Positions 1-15,200 are shown, numbered from the stretch's first letter. The stretch is 64,000 nucleotides of DNA from Metopolophium dirhodum (GCF_019925205.1 NC_083565.1:22472241-22536240), one strand, 5' to 3'. The notes: generated from the letters alone by a model not told the origin. A program made the numbers and translations.

Positions 1-3000
1 GAGGTGCCGTTTTCGCTGTTTTCTCGTCCTGCAGAGTCCGAGACATTATAATAATTAAACTATTCCACCGACCTGTTGCCGCGCGTTACCATATAGTCAC
101 TATAACTATATTTATAGTGTATAGCCGTATAGGTTATACACAGGCGACACGCGTCATCATCGCCGCGGTTGTTCCGCGCCACCGCATCGTTTGAAAACGA
201 CACATCTCGTGTTATATTATAAATTATTATTATTATAATTATTATTACTATATGCGATATTATGTTATATTACACTTATAAATAAACGTAAATATGTTGT
301 TTTGACGGGTTAAACGATTGCGCACAAAACGTCTCAAAACGGATGAGAGAGAAGATAATTGGATTATATATATTATACATTATAACGCGTCATATTACAT
401 GATATACCTTAGAAATACCGTAAAATTAACCTGTGCAGGTCTCTATACGTATAGTGTATACTTTTAATTCTGAAACTGCAGGATTTCCATTAAATCGATT
501 GTCCGTTTTCGCACTGCAGACCTGACAGACACGGATGATGATGATAATAATAAAAATATGCGATATGACCATATTATTTGGACGTCGCTGCTGCAGCACG
601 GCCAACGTGGTTATGACGATGCATGATAGGTACTTATATTATATATATGCACACAAGTATATTTACCGATGCGAGACGCGCGATTTGAGAAAGAAGATAC
701 ATGTAGATTATACAATAGTATACTTACTCGTAAAAATTCCCGTGCGTACAAGCTTCGTATGGTTGCAGATAGTATATAGTGATGAGAATGAGGTGAACGG
801 GTTATCCGCGGTGGCGAAGATTGTGCCAAATGATAGAAGAAATAAAAACGATCGTCTTCACAATAAGAGTAAAATAACGCCATGCGTATACCTATAATAA
901 TACACGCGCACAAATACTAAACGGTTATTATTATAGGTATAGGTAGGTCTGTACGCCCTGTATATAGATACCACGCGTGGTTATCGGTATCTACCTACTT
1001 TATATTACTTACTACCAAAGTATACCACCTTATCAATGCCACTGCTGTTCCTCGACAGTCCTTCTGCAGTCTCTGTAATATCAGTAGGTGCATTTATAGA
1101 CAGACACACATATATACATTATGTTACCGCGGATAACATTTTAAAACACTCGGTGAGTATGCCGCGCGTGCAGGCTGCAAACAGGTGTTTTCAAAGAGAT
1201 TCTGCAACGCGCAGTGAAGCATTACACACGCGTAATATTGCCCAGATATCGATCGCGTACATGACATATATATTTTATATTCCCTATATATACGTATATA
1301 TATATATATGTATGTGTGACGGTTATAATAATATATAGTTTACACAATGTTATTGTAATGGAACATATTAATGCGCGACGGTTGTGATGTCCAAGCAAAT
1401 ACTGTTTTTCTTTCCCGTGTTCACCTACAGCAGTCGGTAATAATATTATAATTTATAAATTTATACAGCCGTAGATACTATATAGATACCTATATATATA
1501 TACGTTTTATATAATATAAACGTACTATAAAAACAATAAACAGTGAACATTAGACCCCAGTTTTTTTAATATTTTGAAGTAGTTCCAAGTTTAGTGCTAC
1601 TAATGGGTGCAGGCTGCTTACTCAAATAATTTTATTTTTGTTCTCTTGCTCACATATATACTTATCGTGCTTAAATGTATGGATTGTATATTTCTTGTAA
1701 AAAAAATTAAAATAAAATAAACTATTTTGAAGTATTTTTATAGAACTATATAAATACCTAAAATTATATAATATGTACATTGTACCTACCTATCATATTT
1801 TGAAACATGGCATTAATATTGTAGACCTATTAAAGTTAAGATTTTTAGCGGAGTAATGAATATTGTTGTCTTATAAATGTCTATTATATATGTCAAAACG
1901 AATTATTACGTATAATCTTAGTTGTATACACCAGCTATATGCTAGTGTGTGGGTATGTAAATGGTTCTGTAGTTTTTCTTGATTAAATAAAGATTATTTT
2001 TCTTTATATGTTTTTTATATTTATAGGTTTGTTGTCATATTCTCATTAATGCATACTAAAATATAGTTTAAGATAAGATATCGAACCTTACTGATCTAAT
2101 AACTTATATAAAACCGATTGCCATACAAGTATACAACACACGTATGCCCAATACAGACTATATATACTGAATAAAGATACCTACATTGGAATTTTATTAT
2201 TCTCGTCCCATTCGTTAGTTTAGAAACACGCGAGTCACATGTTATAACCATTGACTCGTGTCACTCCTGTCATCCACACGTCATCGGTTCATTCATAAAA
2301 CCTTCACATTATTATTACCGTTAAATTATATAACATATTATATTATACATCTAAATAACGTTATGCCTTTGAAGATTTGAATTTATAGCCGTCGACAGTC
2401 GTCGCGAAGTATCAATCTATGCGTACAAAGTACAAACGTAAATAATTATTGTCATAGATAAATAAATCATGTTGTCGTCACTCGTCAGTATATATTTACA
2501 AACCGTCTATTATCGCATTACACGAGTATAACGATTGAAACGGACAGATACAAAATATTATGTTATGTGTAGATGAAAGTGAAATTCGATTTTCAAGATA
2601 TGAATTTTACATTTGCAGTAACTATTTAGGATTGGAAAGTAAATAATAATGCATTTTGAAAATTATACGTCCGTAGAGATAGGTATAATTGTTTTTGGTG
2701 TGACTTGAGGGGGTAAACATTGTTTGGGTGACACTCGTTAGTCGACTGGGATAATATAACTAGGTAGTAGGTACAATAAATGAAAAAAACAACCAAGAAA
2801 ACGTTCCTCGGCCGGGCACTGACGTATAAATGTTTACCCAAAATCAATATAACATATTATATATATATATTACTTTTTTTGCGAGAATATAAAAGTTATG
2901 CTTTTGAAATTATAAATATTTATTATAAGATGTCCTCCCGTGCGGCGGGCATTTTTTCACAAAAATATCTGTCTGTTACAGATCTACCCATGACATATTA

Positions 3001-3240
3001 TGACATAATAATAATAATAATATTATGTTTCGACGTATTGGAGGCGGTGTCGATTTTGTAACCTTAAATTCCAAAATAAAAATAACGAAAAACAATCATA
3101 ATAATAAGATGAAAAAAAAAAAAATCGAAAACCGGTCCTTAAACATTTCCACAGTCAATTTCGGTGTGCGCGTACGCCGAGATAGAAGAAACTCTCGCAT
3201 ATTGTACGTTGCGGGGGAGGGTCAGGGGGGGTAGTGTATA

Positions 3241-3241
<1 letters not shown>

Positions 3242-3292
<51 letters not shown>
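3242..3292 (+). repeat. (AC)n microsatellite
   Basis: About 25 AC units. It is the source of poly-Thr-His and poly-Val-Cys open frames on the two strands. Confidence 0.95.
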
Positions 3293-3296
<4 letters not shown>

Positions 3297-3909
3297 CTCA
3301 CACATGTTATAATGCCACGGGTATTAGCCGCTGACGGGGCGGTGCCCAAAGTCGGAAATATTGCGTTATTACCGTTCCGTTACCCCAACTATATAGTGCT
3401 TCGGCGGACTCGCTCGCTCGTGTGTCTGTCTGTCTGTACGCGCATTTAATACTCCGGCATTCCTATGCGCAGAGACAACGCTATATACATAATACACGAT
3501 GTACGTATCCATATATACACCTCTAGTACTATTATGATGCCTATAAATATACATATTATTATGTACAAACTATTATGATATACCTGCGCACTCGTACCAT
3601 ATCATAATGTAATATAATGCATATGCTTGCGTATATTATATACCTATGTGCACAGCAATATTCGGGGTGTGTGTGTGTATTGATGTCGGTTGTCGATGAT
3701 GATGATCGTGTACATGATATCTACCAGCCACAGTCCGCCGCCGCCGCCGCCGCCGGTATACGATATAATATTATTATTATTATAGGCAGCGTGTGTGTGT
3801 GTGCAGCTCGCGCGCGTACTCGTATTATAATAATATATTTTTATATATATATATATATGCTACGTACACCACTCGTGGGCGGATTATTGTTATTATATCG
3901 GTGGTGTGC

Positions 3910-3910
<1 letters not shown>

Positions 3911-3944
<34 letters not shown>
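3911..3944 (+). repeat. (TAT)n microsatellite
   Basis: Eleven or so TAT units; it explains the poly-Tyr and poly-Ile open frames here. Confidence 0.9.
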
Positions 3945-5039
3945 GCTGTAATGTATTGTACGCGAGCGGGCGCACATCCGCGTCGATTACGATCTGCCAC
4001 CGCCGCTGTGGCGTTATGATTTCTCTGATGCGCGCGAATAAGCGTGTAATCGGTACACCTATATACAATGGTAATATAATAATAATAATAATATATCTGT
4101 ACAGATATATTTTCTTGTTTTTCGTACCTATATAGTCGCGTATTCCGTAAGAAAACCAATCCAAATCGAATCGCGTCTCCCGTGAAACATCTCATGATAT
4201 TATCGTCTTATATCATTATTATTATTATTAATATAGCTGTAGAACCCAAATTTTCTCGTTGGAAAACGAATAAAATATATCAAATTCAGCGCTACACCGC
4301 TGATATGTCCGGACGGACGTGTGAGTCTTGGTTTTTACTCTTTAGCGTATACCTCGGGTCACGGACAAATCAGCGTCGGCATACCTCGCTGACAGATTGT
4401 ACACAGCACGTCATGGACTATTCGATAACGATGTTCAAAATACACTCGAAACTTTACTAGTGTCTCTGAAAACAATTTTAAATTTTCTTCAAAATCGGTC
4501 GAATAGTTTTTTTCAAATATAATAACTACAAACATACATTCAATATACTCTCATATTTGTTTTGAGATATAATACCTTTATTCGAGGCCATGAACGCGAC
4601 GATTTGATGCATTCTTCTATCTCATATAACCTAACCAATGGCAACTATATATATATATACACAAAAATAATAATATATACTTATTTCTACTATTGCAATA
4701 AATTATAATCTGTAACCAATGCCAGCAATTTATAAACAAAAAAAAATTTCTTTCGTGAAGGTTCGAATCCTTGTGAGAGCACTTGCTATTTAAAATGCGG
4801 ATTTTTGAAAATCCATTCTTAGAGATTCCTTACTCGTACCACCATGTACTAAGAAAATGTTAATTCTCTAACTTTCATAGTTTAGGCGGATTCGTTTAGG
4901 ACTTTGATGATGTCCGTCAGTCAGTCAGCCAGGGAAATCAAATCAGGCAGATCAGGTACAAGCATGCATCAAATCGAATTTTCGCACATTATTGCCTACC
5001 AGAGTGGCTGATATGCACTTACTGCAATGAGTTACACCA

Positions 5040-5116
5040 AAAAGTAGTTGAACAATCACAATTTTTTTAAGAATTGTCATTTTTTACTGGCAACAAAGTG
5101 CGCAAGAGCAGCTAGT
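5040..5116 (+). mobile_element. Helitron 3' terminus (5' end not located)
   Basis: The segment ends in GTGCGCAAGAGCAGCTAGT, the CTAG|T ending typical of rolling-circle Helitrons, which insert between A and T. The upstream sequence (about 4460-5040) has the style of non-autonomous Helitron interior, including the phrase aaaatcggtcgaatagttt near 4493, but I could not place a TC start. It lies directly upstream of two further Helitron-derived pieces, forming a cluster. Confidence 0.5.
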
Positions 5117-5288
5117 CTTTTATATACATATATAGATAATAATAATAATAATAATATTTTTTTGTAATCAATAGCAACCGTTTAAATAAACAAAAAACAA
5201 AATAAAATGAATGTATTATAATTACACAATCACGCATTTTGTACGTACGACTTTGTTTTATTGTGCTGATATTCTCATTAACAATACC

Positions 5289-5349
5289 ATGCCACGACCA
5301 ACACGATCAAATACTTCACGACAAAGCCGTAATGCAACTATGATTCAAT
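5289..5349 (+). pseudogene. relic of a Helitron ORF N-terminus
   Basis: An ATG at 5289 opens a short frame reading MPRPTRSNTSRQSRNATMIQ, which then runs into the AT-rich head of another Helitron and stops. From memory, insect Helitron replicase/helicase-type proteins often start with MPR..RS followed by basic, serine-rich repeats, so I read this as the start of such an ORF cut short by the insertion beginning at about 5345. The protein is not functional. The assignment is from recalled family style and is moderate. Confidence 0.4.
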
Positions 5350-5717
5350 TATATATATATATAAATATATGAATGTTTGTGTGAAGATTAGAAAAAAATA
5401 TACTAATTTAAAAAGGGTAAATTTGTTTTTTTATAATTTTTACTTTTTAAAAAGTGTTAATTTCTTGGTAAACTTTTGAAAGGCTTAATTTTTAAGAAGT
5501 GTTAAATAAACATTAGTTTTTTTACTGCTGCGAATCAGCATTTTTATTCCGGGCAACAGAAAAGTTAAGATAAATAAAAATATATTAAATATAAATATAC
5601 CGAATAAAAATATATTATATATAAATACACCGAATATTAAGTAACGCATTGAACATAGTTTGAGTCATATAAAAGTTTGTACTTTTAAGGGGTAACGAAG
5701 TGCACGGGATCAGCTAG
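5345..5717 (+). mobile_element. non-autonomous Helitron, about 373 bp
   Basis: It starts TCAATTATATAT and continues into AAATATATGAATGTTTGTGTG. It ends GGGTAACGAAGTGCACGGGATCAGCTAG, followed by host T, which is the Helitron TC...CTAG|T arrangement with no target duplication. The same family recurs at 29520-29979. Both copies share the TGCTGCGAATCAG / CCGGGCAACAGAAAAGTTAA block and the last 80 or so bases, including GGGTAACGAAGTGCA. No coding capacity. Confidence 0.75.
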
Positions 5718-5984
5718 TTATATACATAGATAATTACGGTTATAATATCATACCCGTGGTTTTATATTCAGTGCTTGGTTTGTGTGATGGGGTGGGGGAC
5801 GAAACACCTCAACCTTAATTTTTCAAAAATCTTGTCTTATACTCCTATTTTTTATTTCACGTGAAACGCCAGAACATTAGCATATTTTATAAAAAAGCTA
5901 ATTTATCTTCTTCTTCTTCTTCTCCTTTTTCATCCGTGACTTCGGTCTTCTGCAAGAATCATGTCGTAAAACAAATTTTTTTCC

Positions 5985-6207
5985 AGATTTATCTATATCC
6001 AATGACAACTTACTCTTCCTTCCCAACCATCCCTGGTCTCACATTCTTTATGTATTTTTTCACTCTATCTTCCCTGTTTAGTCTTGGTCTTCCAAGTGGC
6101 AATTTCCTTGTGGTGCGTTATCCTGCACTATTATCAACAAAGTCTTTCTTTACGCCAACAGCAACATGCCCACTTAAACCTATTCTTTTGAGTTTCGGTG
6201 ATATGTG
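5985..6207 (-). pseudogene. degenerate C-terminal piece of a LINE reverse-transcriptase ORF
   Basis: Read on the minus strand, this stretch gives SPKLKRIGLSGHVAVGVKK, then a stop-interrupted segment with RKLPLGRPRLNREDRVKKYI. The pattern (R/K)LK..G..GHV followed 25-30 residues later by (R)PxGRPRxRWxDRVKxD is characteristic of the tail of non-LTR retrotransposon ORF2 proteins common in aphids (recalled). An in-frame stop and a changed HVxR region show it is dead. The plus-strand open frame in the same place is its antisense shadow. Confidence 0.5.
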
Positions 6208-8539
6208 ATGCTTTGGTTTTGATACAATTCCCGGAGTTCCTTGTTTTTAAAATAATATTATATACCTACTGACGTTAATTACAACATTAATCACAGAGTT
6301 TCCCTACTTTTATTTTGCCAATTCGACCATCACTGGTTATATTGTTAGCGCAGTATTTATTATTATTATTCGGTAGTGTTATATTATTTGCGTATGTTAC
6401 GGTACTATCGGTTTGTATTTATAATATTATTTGTGGGCAGTTAGGTACTCTTTAGGTACATGTCTTAATACAGACTTAAATAGTTATATGACTGATTATA
6501 ATATGTACGCACAATGCATACGATTTTATGTGTAATATTACATTATAGGATGTTATGTTGGCGTATAAAAACGAAAAACATTCCACGAAAAACCATTTAA
6601 ATACGACGTTTAAATCGCGAAAATACGACTTGAAACGAGTTTTTTTTTATTTACTACCTACTTGCACAGTTACAACGGCGATGATGAGTGTGCTATATAT
6701 TCATTTTTATATACAAGATATATATATATACATACATACAGAGTAGGTACCTTTGTGCGCGCGTAGAATATTTTTCGCCCGGTAATTGGTTTTAAAACAA
6801 ATATACCGACACACGATGATGTTTATCTAGAATTTTATTTTTCTCTTCCATTTATGTAAAATACCTATACGTATAGGTAAATGCTGTACTCCTGAGATTA
6901 CGCGTTTGTGTATAGCGTATGCACTATGCATTATATACCTAACAATATCGTTTATACGTTTCTATCTAATCCGCCATATAGACTATTCGTATAATAAACT
7001 TTACTACATTTGCGGAAAGCAGCGGACTGCGCGGAGTGTACCTACATAGTACACTATATGTAGGACAATATTATATATTACACGGGAGAAATTTACTGAA
7101 GGATCTTCTCCGAGTTAAATATACGTATGATACTTGTGTTGTACGGCGTACACCTAGTTTCTACACGAACGTTTATTATTCCCGAGAACCATAATTTTGG
7201 CCGTCGAACAAAATATACCTATAAACATAATAATATACCTACAGGGTTGGGAGTTTATATCACTTAAAATCGCATAAATAAGTGCTATAATATTACCTTA
7301 AATATCGCTAAATATGCAATAAAAACAACAAAATATTCACAAAAAAAGGAAATTAATTAATTAATAGTTTTACACTTTTGCCTCAACAAAATCAGCAGAT
7401 TTTACAAATTAGAACAAAATAATACAAAATTATGAATGACACGACGTTGCTCACGTCGTTTCAGCATTCGGCGTGGCTACGCAATCGGTTCATTTACTTA
7501 TTATATTATTATATATTTAATTTGACAATAATTGTCAAAGTAAATATTTATTATTCGATTGACAATAATGTAAAACACGTTTACTAAAATATAATTTCAT
7601 AAAATTATTAATATAATATATACCTACTTTTCATCCGTGGTCACTGGCTCACTGCAGTGATATTATATATTATGCGTCGACGTGGTGTATTTTTCCGATT
7701 AATACGCGTATCGTAATATAGGTATAGGACATGATGTGTCGACGTATTCAATATTGTACAAAGATATAATACCTATATATTATGTTTGATTCTCAATACG
7801 GTAAACGGCAATTTTATATAGCAGTAAATACAATTTGAAACCATCGCGCCAGAAACATCACATCATGATTCGACTAATAATATGTATACACTATACGCAT
7901 ATACAGTTTATTATATATTATAGGTATACGACGTTATACCTAAATAAGGGGGATATGTTTTTTAGTGCACCAATATTTCTATCGTTTCTCTTTTTAACAT
8001 TTTACATATTATACTATAGGTGCGTATACAATATAATACGTTTCTAAATCCTGTAATAAGCACATAGGTCCGTCTGCAGCAGCAGCATAAGTCTGTAGGT
8101 ACGTCAAATAGTCGAAACCCGACAAATCGACATTCCGTGTAGGTATGAATATTACTATTTAAAAATCCAATTATTTCCAATAACATTGTATACCAATAAC
8201 GGTGTTGACGTGTTCCGTAGATTCCCGCAGTTCCCGACGTGATAATATGATGTCGTTTTTAACGTACCGATAACGCAATATTGTGCACTCGTATATTCGT
8301 GCGGAAACTATAAAATACCTAGACAATAAGCTATAAAGTACGATTGTAACAATAAATATTAATACATTATGATATTATAATATTATATACACCTACTATA
8401 TGTTATATATTGATGTTTTGCTCGCGTGCCACACCGAAAATGCATAAATTCACCAAACTGCAGTCATCGTCGTGATGATGGTCGCGCGTATGGTCTGATA
8501 GTAATATTAATATTATGATTGATAGACGGTTATAAACAG

Positions 8540-9010
8540 TCAGCTTTGGGCGGTGCGGGGGGGTAAAGGGATCGGATAGACGGTGGGCGCGCGCCGAACG
8601 ACTCGCGAACGAGTTATGAGTATAAAAAATTTCATCGTGTGTGTGTATATGTTTTTTTTGGAGGCTGTATATATTATTATTAGTAGTTAGTGCACATATG
8701 CAGTTATATATTATTATAATATATTATACACACACACAAACGACTACGACGACGACGACGACGACGACGACGTGTATAATATTATGGTCACGCGGCGCAC
8801 ACCGTTTTCCGGGTCGGAGGTCGATCGACGTTCGTCCGGCGTTAATGGCCACATATACCTAATAATAATATAATATATAATAATAATAATATAAAAGGAG
8901 TGAGAGGAGGACGTGGTACCCTGCGGGAGGTGACCCGGACGGGGGCCGCCGATTTACATTTAAATTGCTCGGGCGACGCACGCGTTCGGTAAACCCGAGT
9001 TGGGTGTATT
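8540..9010. other. CpG-dense, GC-rich patch with a (GAC)n tract
   Basis: In otherwise AT-rich sequence this segment contains many CG dinucleotides (gggcgcgcgccgaacgactcgcg near 8585 and ggtcggaggtcgatcgacgttcgtccgg near 8811) and a GAC/ACG triplet run at about 8745-8772. There are no convincing codons or splice sites. It could be an unmethylated regulatory element; that is inference. Confidence 0.4.
8745..8772 (+). repeat. (ACG)n microsatellite
   Basis: Nine ACG units in a row, giving the poly-Thr open frame. Confidence 0.9.
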
Positions 9011-9212
9011 AAGCGCTTACACAACATTATATTAATATAGGTCTATATCCGCAGTATGACGTACCTATACGATTTTTTTTCACGTGAAAAATAATATTAT
9101 TATAATACGAACCATCGACGGCACACGCCGCCGACCGACCGTCGGGTCGTTGATTATAATAATAATATTATATTTGTCTCAATATCGCTCTTTCTCGTTT
9201 TCTTTTTTTCCG

Positions 9213-9238
<26 letters not shown>
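9213..9238 (+). repeat. poly-T tract, 26 bases
   Basis: An uninterrupted T run followed by ATAATCGATTCC. It could be the tail of a minus-strand retroposon, but I see no SINE body next to it. Confidence 0.85.
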
Positions 9239-9243
<5 letters not shown>

Positions 9244-12200
9244 CGATTCCCGGCCTCGTTTTATAATTAAACAAATTGGTCGCGTATCGTACGTATGCAT
9301 ATAATAATAATATATCTGTTGTACGTAGTAGTACGACGTTCCCGCCTGTATAATACGCATTATATGTTGCAGTAACGCGCGCCAACATATTATAATAATA
9401 TTATACATTATATACCTATTATAGCGTTATTATAATGCCTGTCGGAAATATATTGAGTTACCGGTTCGAAATCTGCTCCGTATATCATATGCAAATGTAT
9501 TTTTATTAATATATTTATACACATATATATATTTATCACATATTATATTAAAATATAATATGCACGTTCAATACACACACCACGCCACGACTATTATACG
9601 GTGTTAATGCGCACGCGCGCGCATCCTGCCAGCCGACAATAAATTAATTGAAATGACGCGCGCACTAATTAATTAACAGATGAATAAGGAGGCGGGTCTC
9701 GTGCATAATAATAATAATACAATAATACGAACAACGCGCATTATTTATAATTGGAATTAAAAAAATAATATCCGATTATAAAGTAATGAAAAAAAAGTTC
9801 CGGGAAGAAATCGCGGGGTTCGCTGCAGTGGACGAGTTTTGCGACGCGTTATTATTGTAATAATATAATATAATATGGTATAAGTACCTACCTACAATAG
9901 CACGTACATAGTAAGAATAATATCATGCATAAATATAATATAATTATATATTATTATAGAGAGCTAATAACATAATAGGCGCGTATTAATGTATTATATT
10001 ATTTACTATGACGTTAAGCGACCGCCTCTTAGTTTTTTAAGGGGTGGAGGGTGTGTGTTACCAATGGGTAACAATATTTGATGCTAACTAGTATTTTAGT
10101 ATTTACTACGACGCCAGGCAATTAAAAGTGTGAAAGTAAATGCCTTTTTCATGTTTTGAGCGGATGGGTGCAAATGTAAAGTTCACCAGTTCACCGTTAC
10201 CCTCTATACCCACCCCAAAACTCAAAACCAAGAAGCTAATTTTAAAGTTAATATTATATAACGATGTAATATGGGTACGTCATATAACAATAATAATATG
10301 AGCTTCCTGGGCTTTTATAATATATAGTGCTTTTAATACTTAAAAATCGTATAGGTACTGCTAGCCCATAAAAATCTGATCCTCTGATGTAGTGACGTGG
10401 TGTCGTTTGGCCTGTACCACGGTAATACGATATAGCAACGTGAATTTATTTCTTTTTTGTGGTACATAATAACATATAATATGGTGAGCGGCCAAAAGGG
10501 AGTTGCGAAGGTGTTCCTAAACAATACGCACGTTAATAATACAGGAGCCATAACTGCCTTATAAGCAGTGTACGAAACACGAATACAAAATATGTAATAC
10601 AATATTATGATATCGCATTGTATCCTATAATAATAATAATAATAATATATTATAACCGCGCGGACGCCATTCCGTCACGCTACGACGGTCCCGCGCTGCA
10701 AGTGTGGGTAATGTCGCCTTCCACGTGTAACGCGCTACCTATACGTATATACATAATATAAATATAAACCTATATATGCGTCATAATATCATTATCGTGC
10801 TGTGAACCGGAAAAATAAAATGGCGGTTGTCCCGCCGAAATCCTCCATTCGCACGCATGCGCGCGTATAATAATATATAATATAAGTAGGTACAATATAT
10901 GTATATAATACACCGCTCGCGTAAAATACAATAGGCAATTGTATAAGATTGTCCAACCTAACGTTTTAGGAATACGATTTGGTTCTTACATGGGTCTATC
11001 GTCGATATTGTAATGATGGAATTGATGTGTATTCGATGGTGGGGTGGTTTTCGGATGATGGCCGCTTTCGGCAGCTGCAGATAATATTATGGTTTGCGGG
11101 TGATATAACGGGTGTGTCTACCCTTAACTCGCCGCATCGTTAAATCGTTCGTTGTATGCACCCTTATGACGTACCTATAACGGCTATAACGTAAGCTATG
11201 TAGTGGCACTGACATTTAAAAAACGTGAATCCTCTACGAACGAATTCAAGTACGCATGATAATATTATATTATATATATACAGTGAAACAACCTCCCCCC
11301 CGTGACGAATAGAGTGACAATTGACGAAGTTATCGAAAATATGGCCATTAGAAAGAGTTGCCACATTAGACTGTTATAACATATAAATACTATTATTATT
11401 TGTTAATATATTTTGCATTATAATTATTAGTAAAAAAGGAAAACAAAGAATTTATGACTACATTTCAGGGAGAGTGCAATCCTACATTTTCCTACAACCC
11501 CCCCTCCCCCTCCCCCCAATTAAAAAATCCTGGCTAAGCCACTGATGTATATCATAACATTTTATTATATATATAATATGTACCTGTATATACGTCTATA
11601 ATATCTATATAATATGGTGCATATTTTAATACACCATAATATTGTTATACATAATTTATAATATTCTCTATAACGCTCTGTTTCTCGACCATAAGCGTGT
11701 TGTGATTTTGTTAGTAGCCATATTTTTCCGTCTCATTAAAATATGTACTTTTATTCATTCCAACACTACAGACATTTTTCACTATTTTTAAGACGGCGAT
11801 TTTTTAAATCCTTAGATCCTACTGTATAATAATATTATACCACACTTTTCCGCAGCGAAATATGTGCAATTAACGCGGCGATCGGTGTCGTCTCGTCGCG
11901 GCCTGGGCGAGCGATAATTATTTGCGCGATTGCGCGTATGACTTCTTCCGCATTCCCGACGCGACCGGCTCTAATATATTATATTACCACCCACTCGCAC
12001 ACACGCACCATGGTAGGCACCGCGGTATCTACGGTTACGACTGCAACAATAGGACGATCGTATAAGGGCCCCATATCGTCAGTCCCCGGTCCGACAAATT
12101 TGTAATTTTCACGACGTCACTATTTATCGTGCATAATTTATATTATAAAATGTCCTCTCGTACCGAAGTGCAGCACCGCGAGTATACACAAGTCGCCGCA

Positions 12201-15200
12201 GCATTGTGTGCCGTGCACCTTTATACGTAGTGCACGCTCATATATACATCTATATATTATTATAATAATACAATGTTGTACGATCGTGTATACCTACTTA
12301 TATATATATATATATATACATAAATACATTATAAACATATTATACACAGGCATATACGACTATAATAATATAACGGCCTTATTGTTCGCGCGAGCGCGGG
12401 TGAAAGCGCAACGGACGATAAATTCGCAATAGCTGCACACTGCAAATACAATATAGGCGCGCAAACTTTCTACGCCTCCGATTTGCGATTTATAGGTAAA
12501 ATATACGTCGCGACGATGTAAAATATATATTATACGCACTACCGCCACCGCAGCCAGATTTATAGACTTATTCTGTTTGGGTGCCCAGCGAGTAGAAATC
12601 GCACGGTTTTCGCACGCGATGTTGCCGTGATTTAAAACGCACACGACGTATATATATATATAGGTACGCGTTTTCCAGACTTTTGAACTATCTATTTGAC
12701 GACGACAGCTGCTGCGCGGTGAGTAGGTACTTACCTATACCACGATGTATAACAGTGCAGTATACCTAACTATTCCTGCAACCGTATTATAATATAATAT
12801 ACTGCAGCTGATTGTTGTACCTATAGGTAAACCTAATATTTTAGATATGCGTATATTACACTACGCGGCGTAAATATATTATATACGTCCCATGTATAAT
12901 TTATTTATATGACCATTATATGCATCCGTCGGGTCGCGAAAAACGATCTTTAACTTCTTTTCGGTTGGAATGATATTATAATATCCATATAGGAAATGAG
13001 ATCGCGCGGCGTTTGAAGTATAAATATATCGTAATAAGACTTGAGTACCGCAAACAGAATTCAAAAATATGTATGGGATACTGCGAAATATAAGCAACCG
13101 AGTTATTGTGTATCCGGTTTTTGTGGACACACGCATTATGTTATATATTTTTATTTTTTTACATATGACAATATTATTAGAAGTATTTTAACTATACGGT
13201 ACCTATGTAACATAAAATAATATAATATGGAATGATAACGTTTAAAACCACGACGAATTAAAGTCGTCTCGATGGCTTCTTTTTCCCGCGCGTCTTCGTC
13301 TTACGCCCGCGCGCTGGGTGCATATTATAATATAATAATACGAGTCACATTATGTAATAATATACTCGTATATACGTATATTGTAAGCATGTTACCGGTA
13401 TATAACGATAATATTAACGACGTGAAACGTGTGAACCGATTCGAGCCGACGATATTGTTATTATTATTATTATTGCATGACGAAGACGCGGGTAGAATAT
13501 AATAATAATATTGTATACGACGTACGCCGGAAAATTAATTCTATTAGGCTCGGCCGCTTTGCGGCCTTATAGTAATGATATGTTTTATGTGGACCGAGTA
13601 TATTATATAATATATAAATTATAAACTGTGCTGTGTACGGCGCGAGGTAAATGGTAAAACGAGCGTGTGCCCGCGACCCCGGTGTATATACCTGCAGCTA
13701 CGTGTAATTGCTGTATACATCACTGCGATCGTCCTTATTATATTCTGCCCGTCGCCAGTACTCTGGGCCAAATGCCTTCCGGGGACTCATTGCGCGACGG
13801 AGGACCGAACGTCATATTATTATTATCATACATAGTATAGGCAGGTAGTGGTGTTTTTATACACATCCGTTGTGCAAACAAACGTGTAAATAAATACATA
13901 TTATATAGGTAAGTACGCCCGCGATTGGACCGGCGCCGCGCGGAATGACGAGTAAAATACAAATATGTTCGATATTATAATATTCATACCCGTTACACGT
14001 GTATTGTAAGACATAAATAACGTTGCACGTCATATTATATACATATATATATATGCACGATATAATAAAATAATATTTTAAACGTTTGCGATTTCGCGAG
14101 TGTCGGATAAGTACATATTGATAGAACACGGAGTGTGACTCGAGAGACTTTAATGCGCGGTCGGTCGTGTAGTTATTAAATATTGAACGTTTATAGGTAG
14201 GCTAAAAGGAACTCACTGTTTTAAAATGTAGAATATAACTACTGCGGTGTAAAGAAAAAGTTGTAATAATTACTGTAATTCGTGTTATATTTTTTTATAT
14301 ATATTTATAAGTTATAACAATTTATTTTTAAATCAAATTCTTTTGTTGAAATATCATTATAGTACCAATTTTTAATTTGAAGTTGGTATACAGTTGAGCG
14401 CCATGAGGCCCATTTTATGAATCTCAACTAGACTTTGATGACTTATACATACAAATATATAAGTAATACGTCATATAAATGGTAAATATAATTTTAATTT
14501 GGTTTATTAAATGTGGACGTCATACTCAAAGTACGTAGGAATGCTCTAATTAACTATTAATCGACGTGTTTTGCAATAAAATATATACATACCTAGGTAT
14601 ATTATTATATATCTATATAAAAGAAAGATAAAAATTAAATTAATATTATTTGTCATACACTCTCGAATCAAATAATATAGGTTATAATCGACACAATTTA
14701 TCGCAAATTAAATTATTACCTATATTATAAATATTAAATACTAACAGGTTAGGAGAGTTTTTTTGTTTTTAATTTTTTTTTTTTAAGTTGTTGTAATATA
14801 GGTACACCGACCACACCATAATAATAATATATACCTACCTAAATGTAATTTATAATAATACTTGTCTTGTACCCTTGTCTGACTTGTTACGAAATATCGT
14901 GCAGCGATTTCAATGCAACATCAACGTATTATTAAAAATGTGAACTGTGACTTTGCGTATGGAAGAGCTGGCTATGTAGTAAAATTGTTGTTGTGGGTAG
15001 TAAGTAAAATTTACGAGAGTATAATATTGTAATACTTGAATGAAAAGTATAATAAAATTAACATCAAATTGGTGTATCTATTTACAATCATATTGTTTCG
15101 AGTCGTGATCGAATTATTATTAAATAGGTGTAGGTGGTGTATAGCTAAAGGCATGTAAAGTGTATATACCTATTGCTGTATAATATATAAGCTCTAAATA

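Noticed and set aside
3617..4135. 172-codon open frame on the plus strand
   Set aside because: It is composed largely of (TAT)n, (GT)n and (GCC)n runs translated as poly-Tyr, Cys-Val and Ala; no support.
4755..4790. pol III B-box-like GGTTCGAATCC
   Set aside because: No A box at the right distance and no tRNA fold; it lies in a Helitron-like region.
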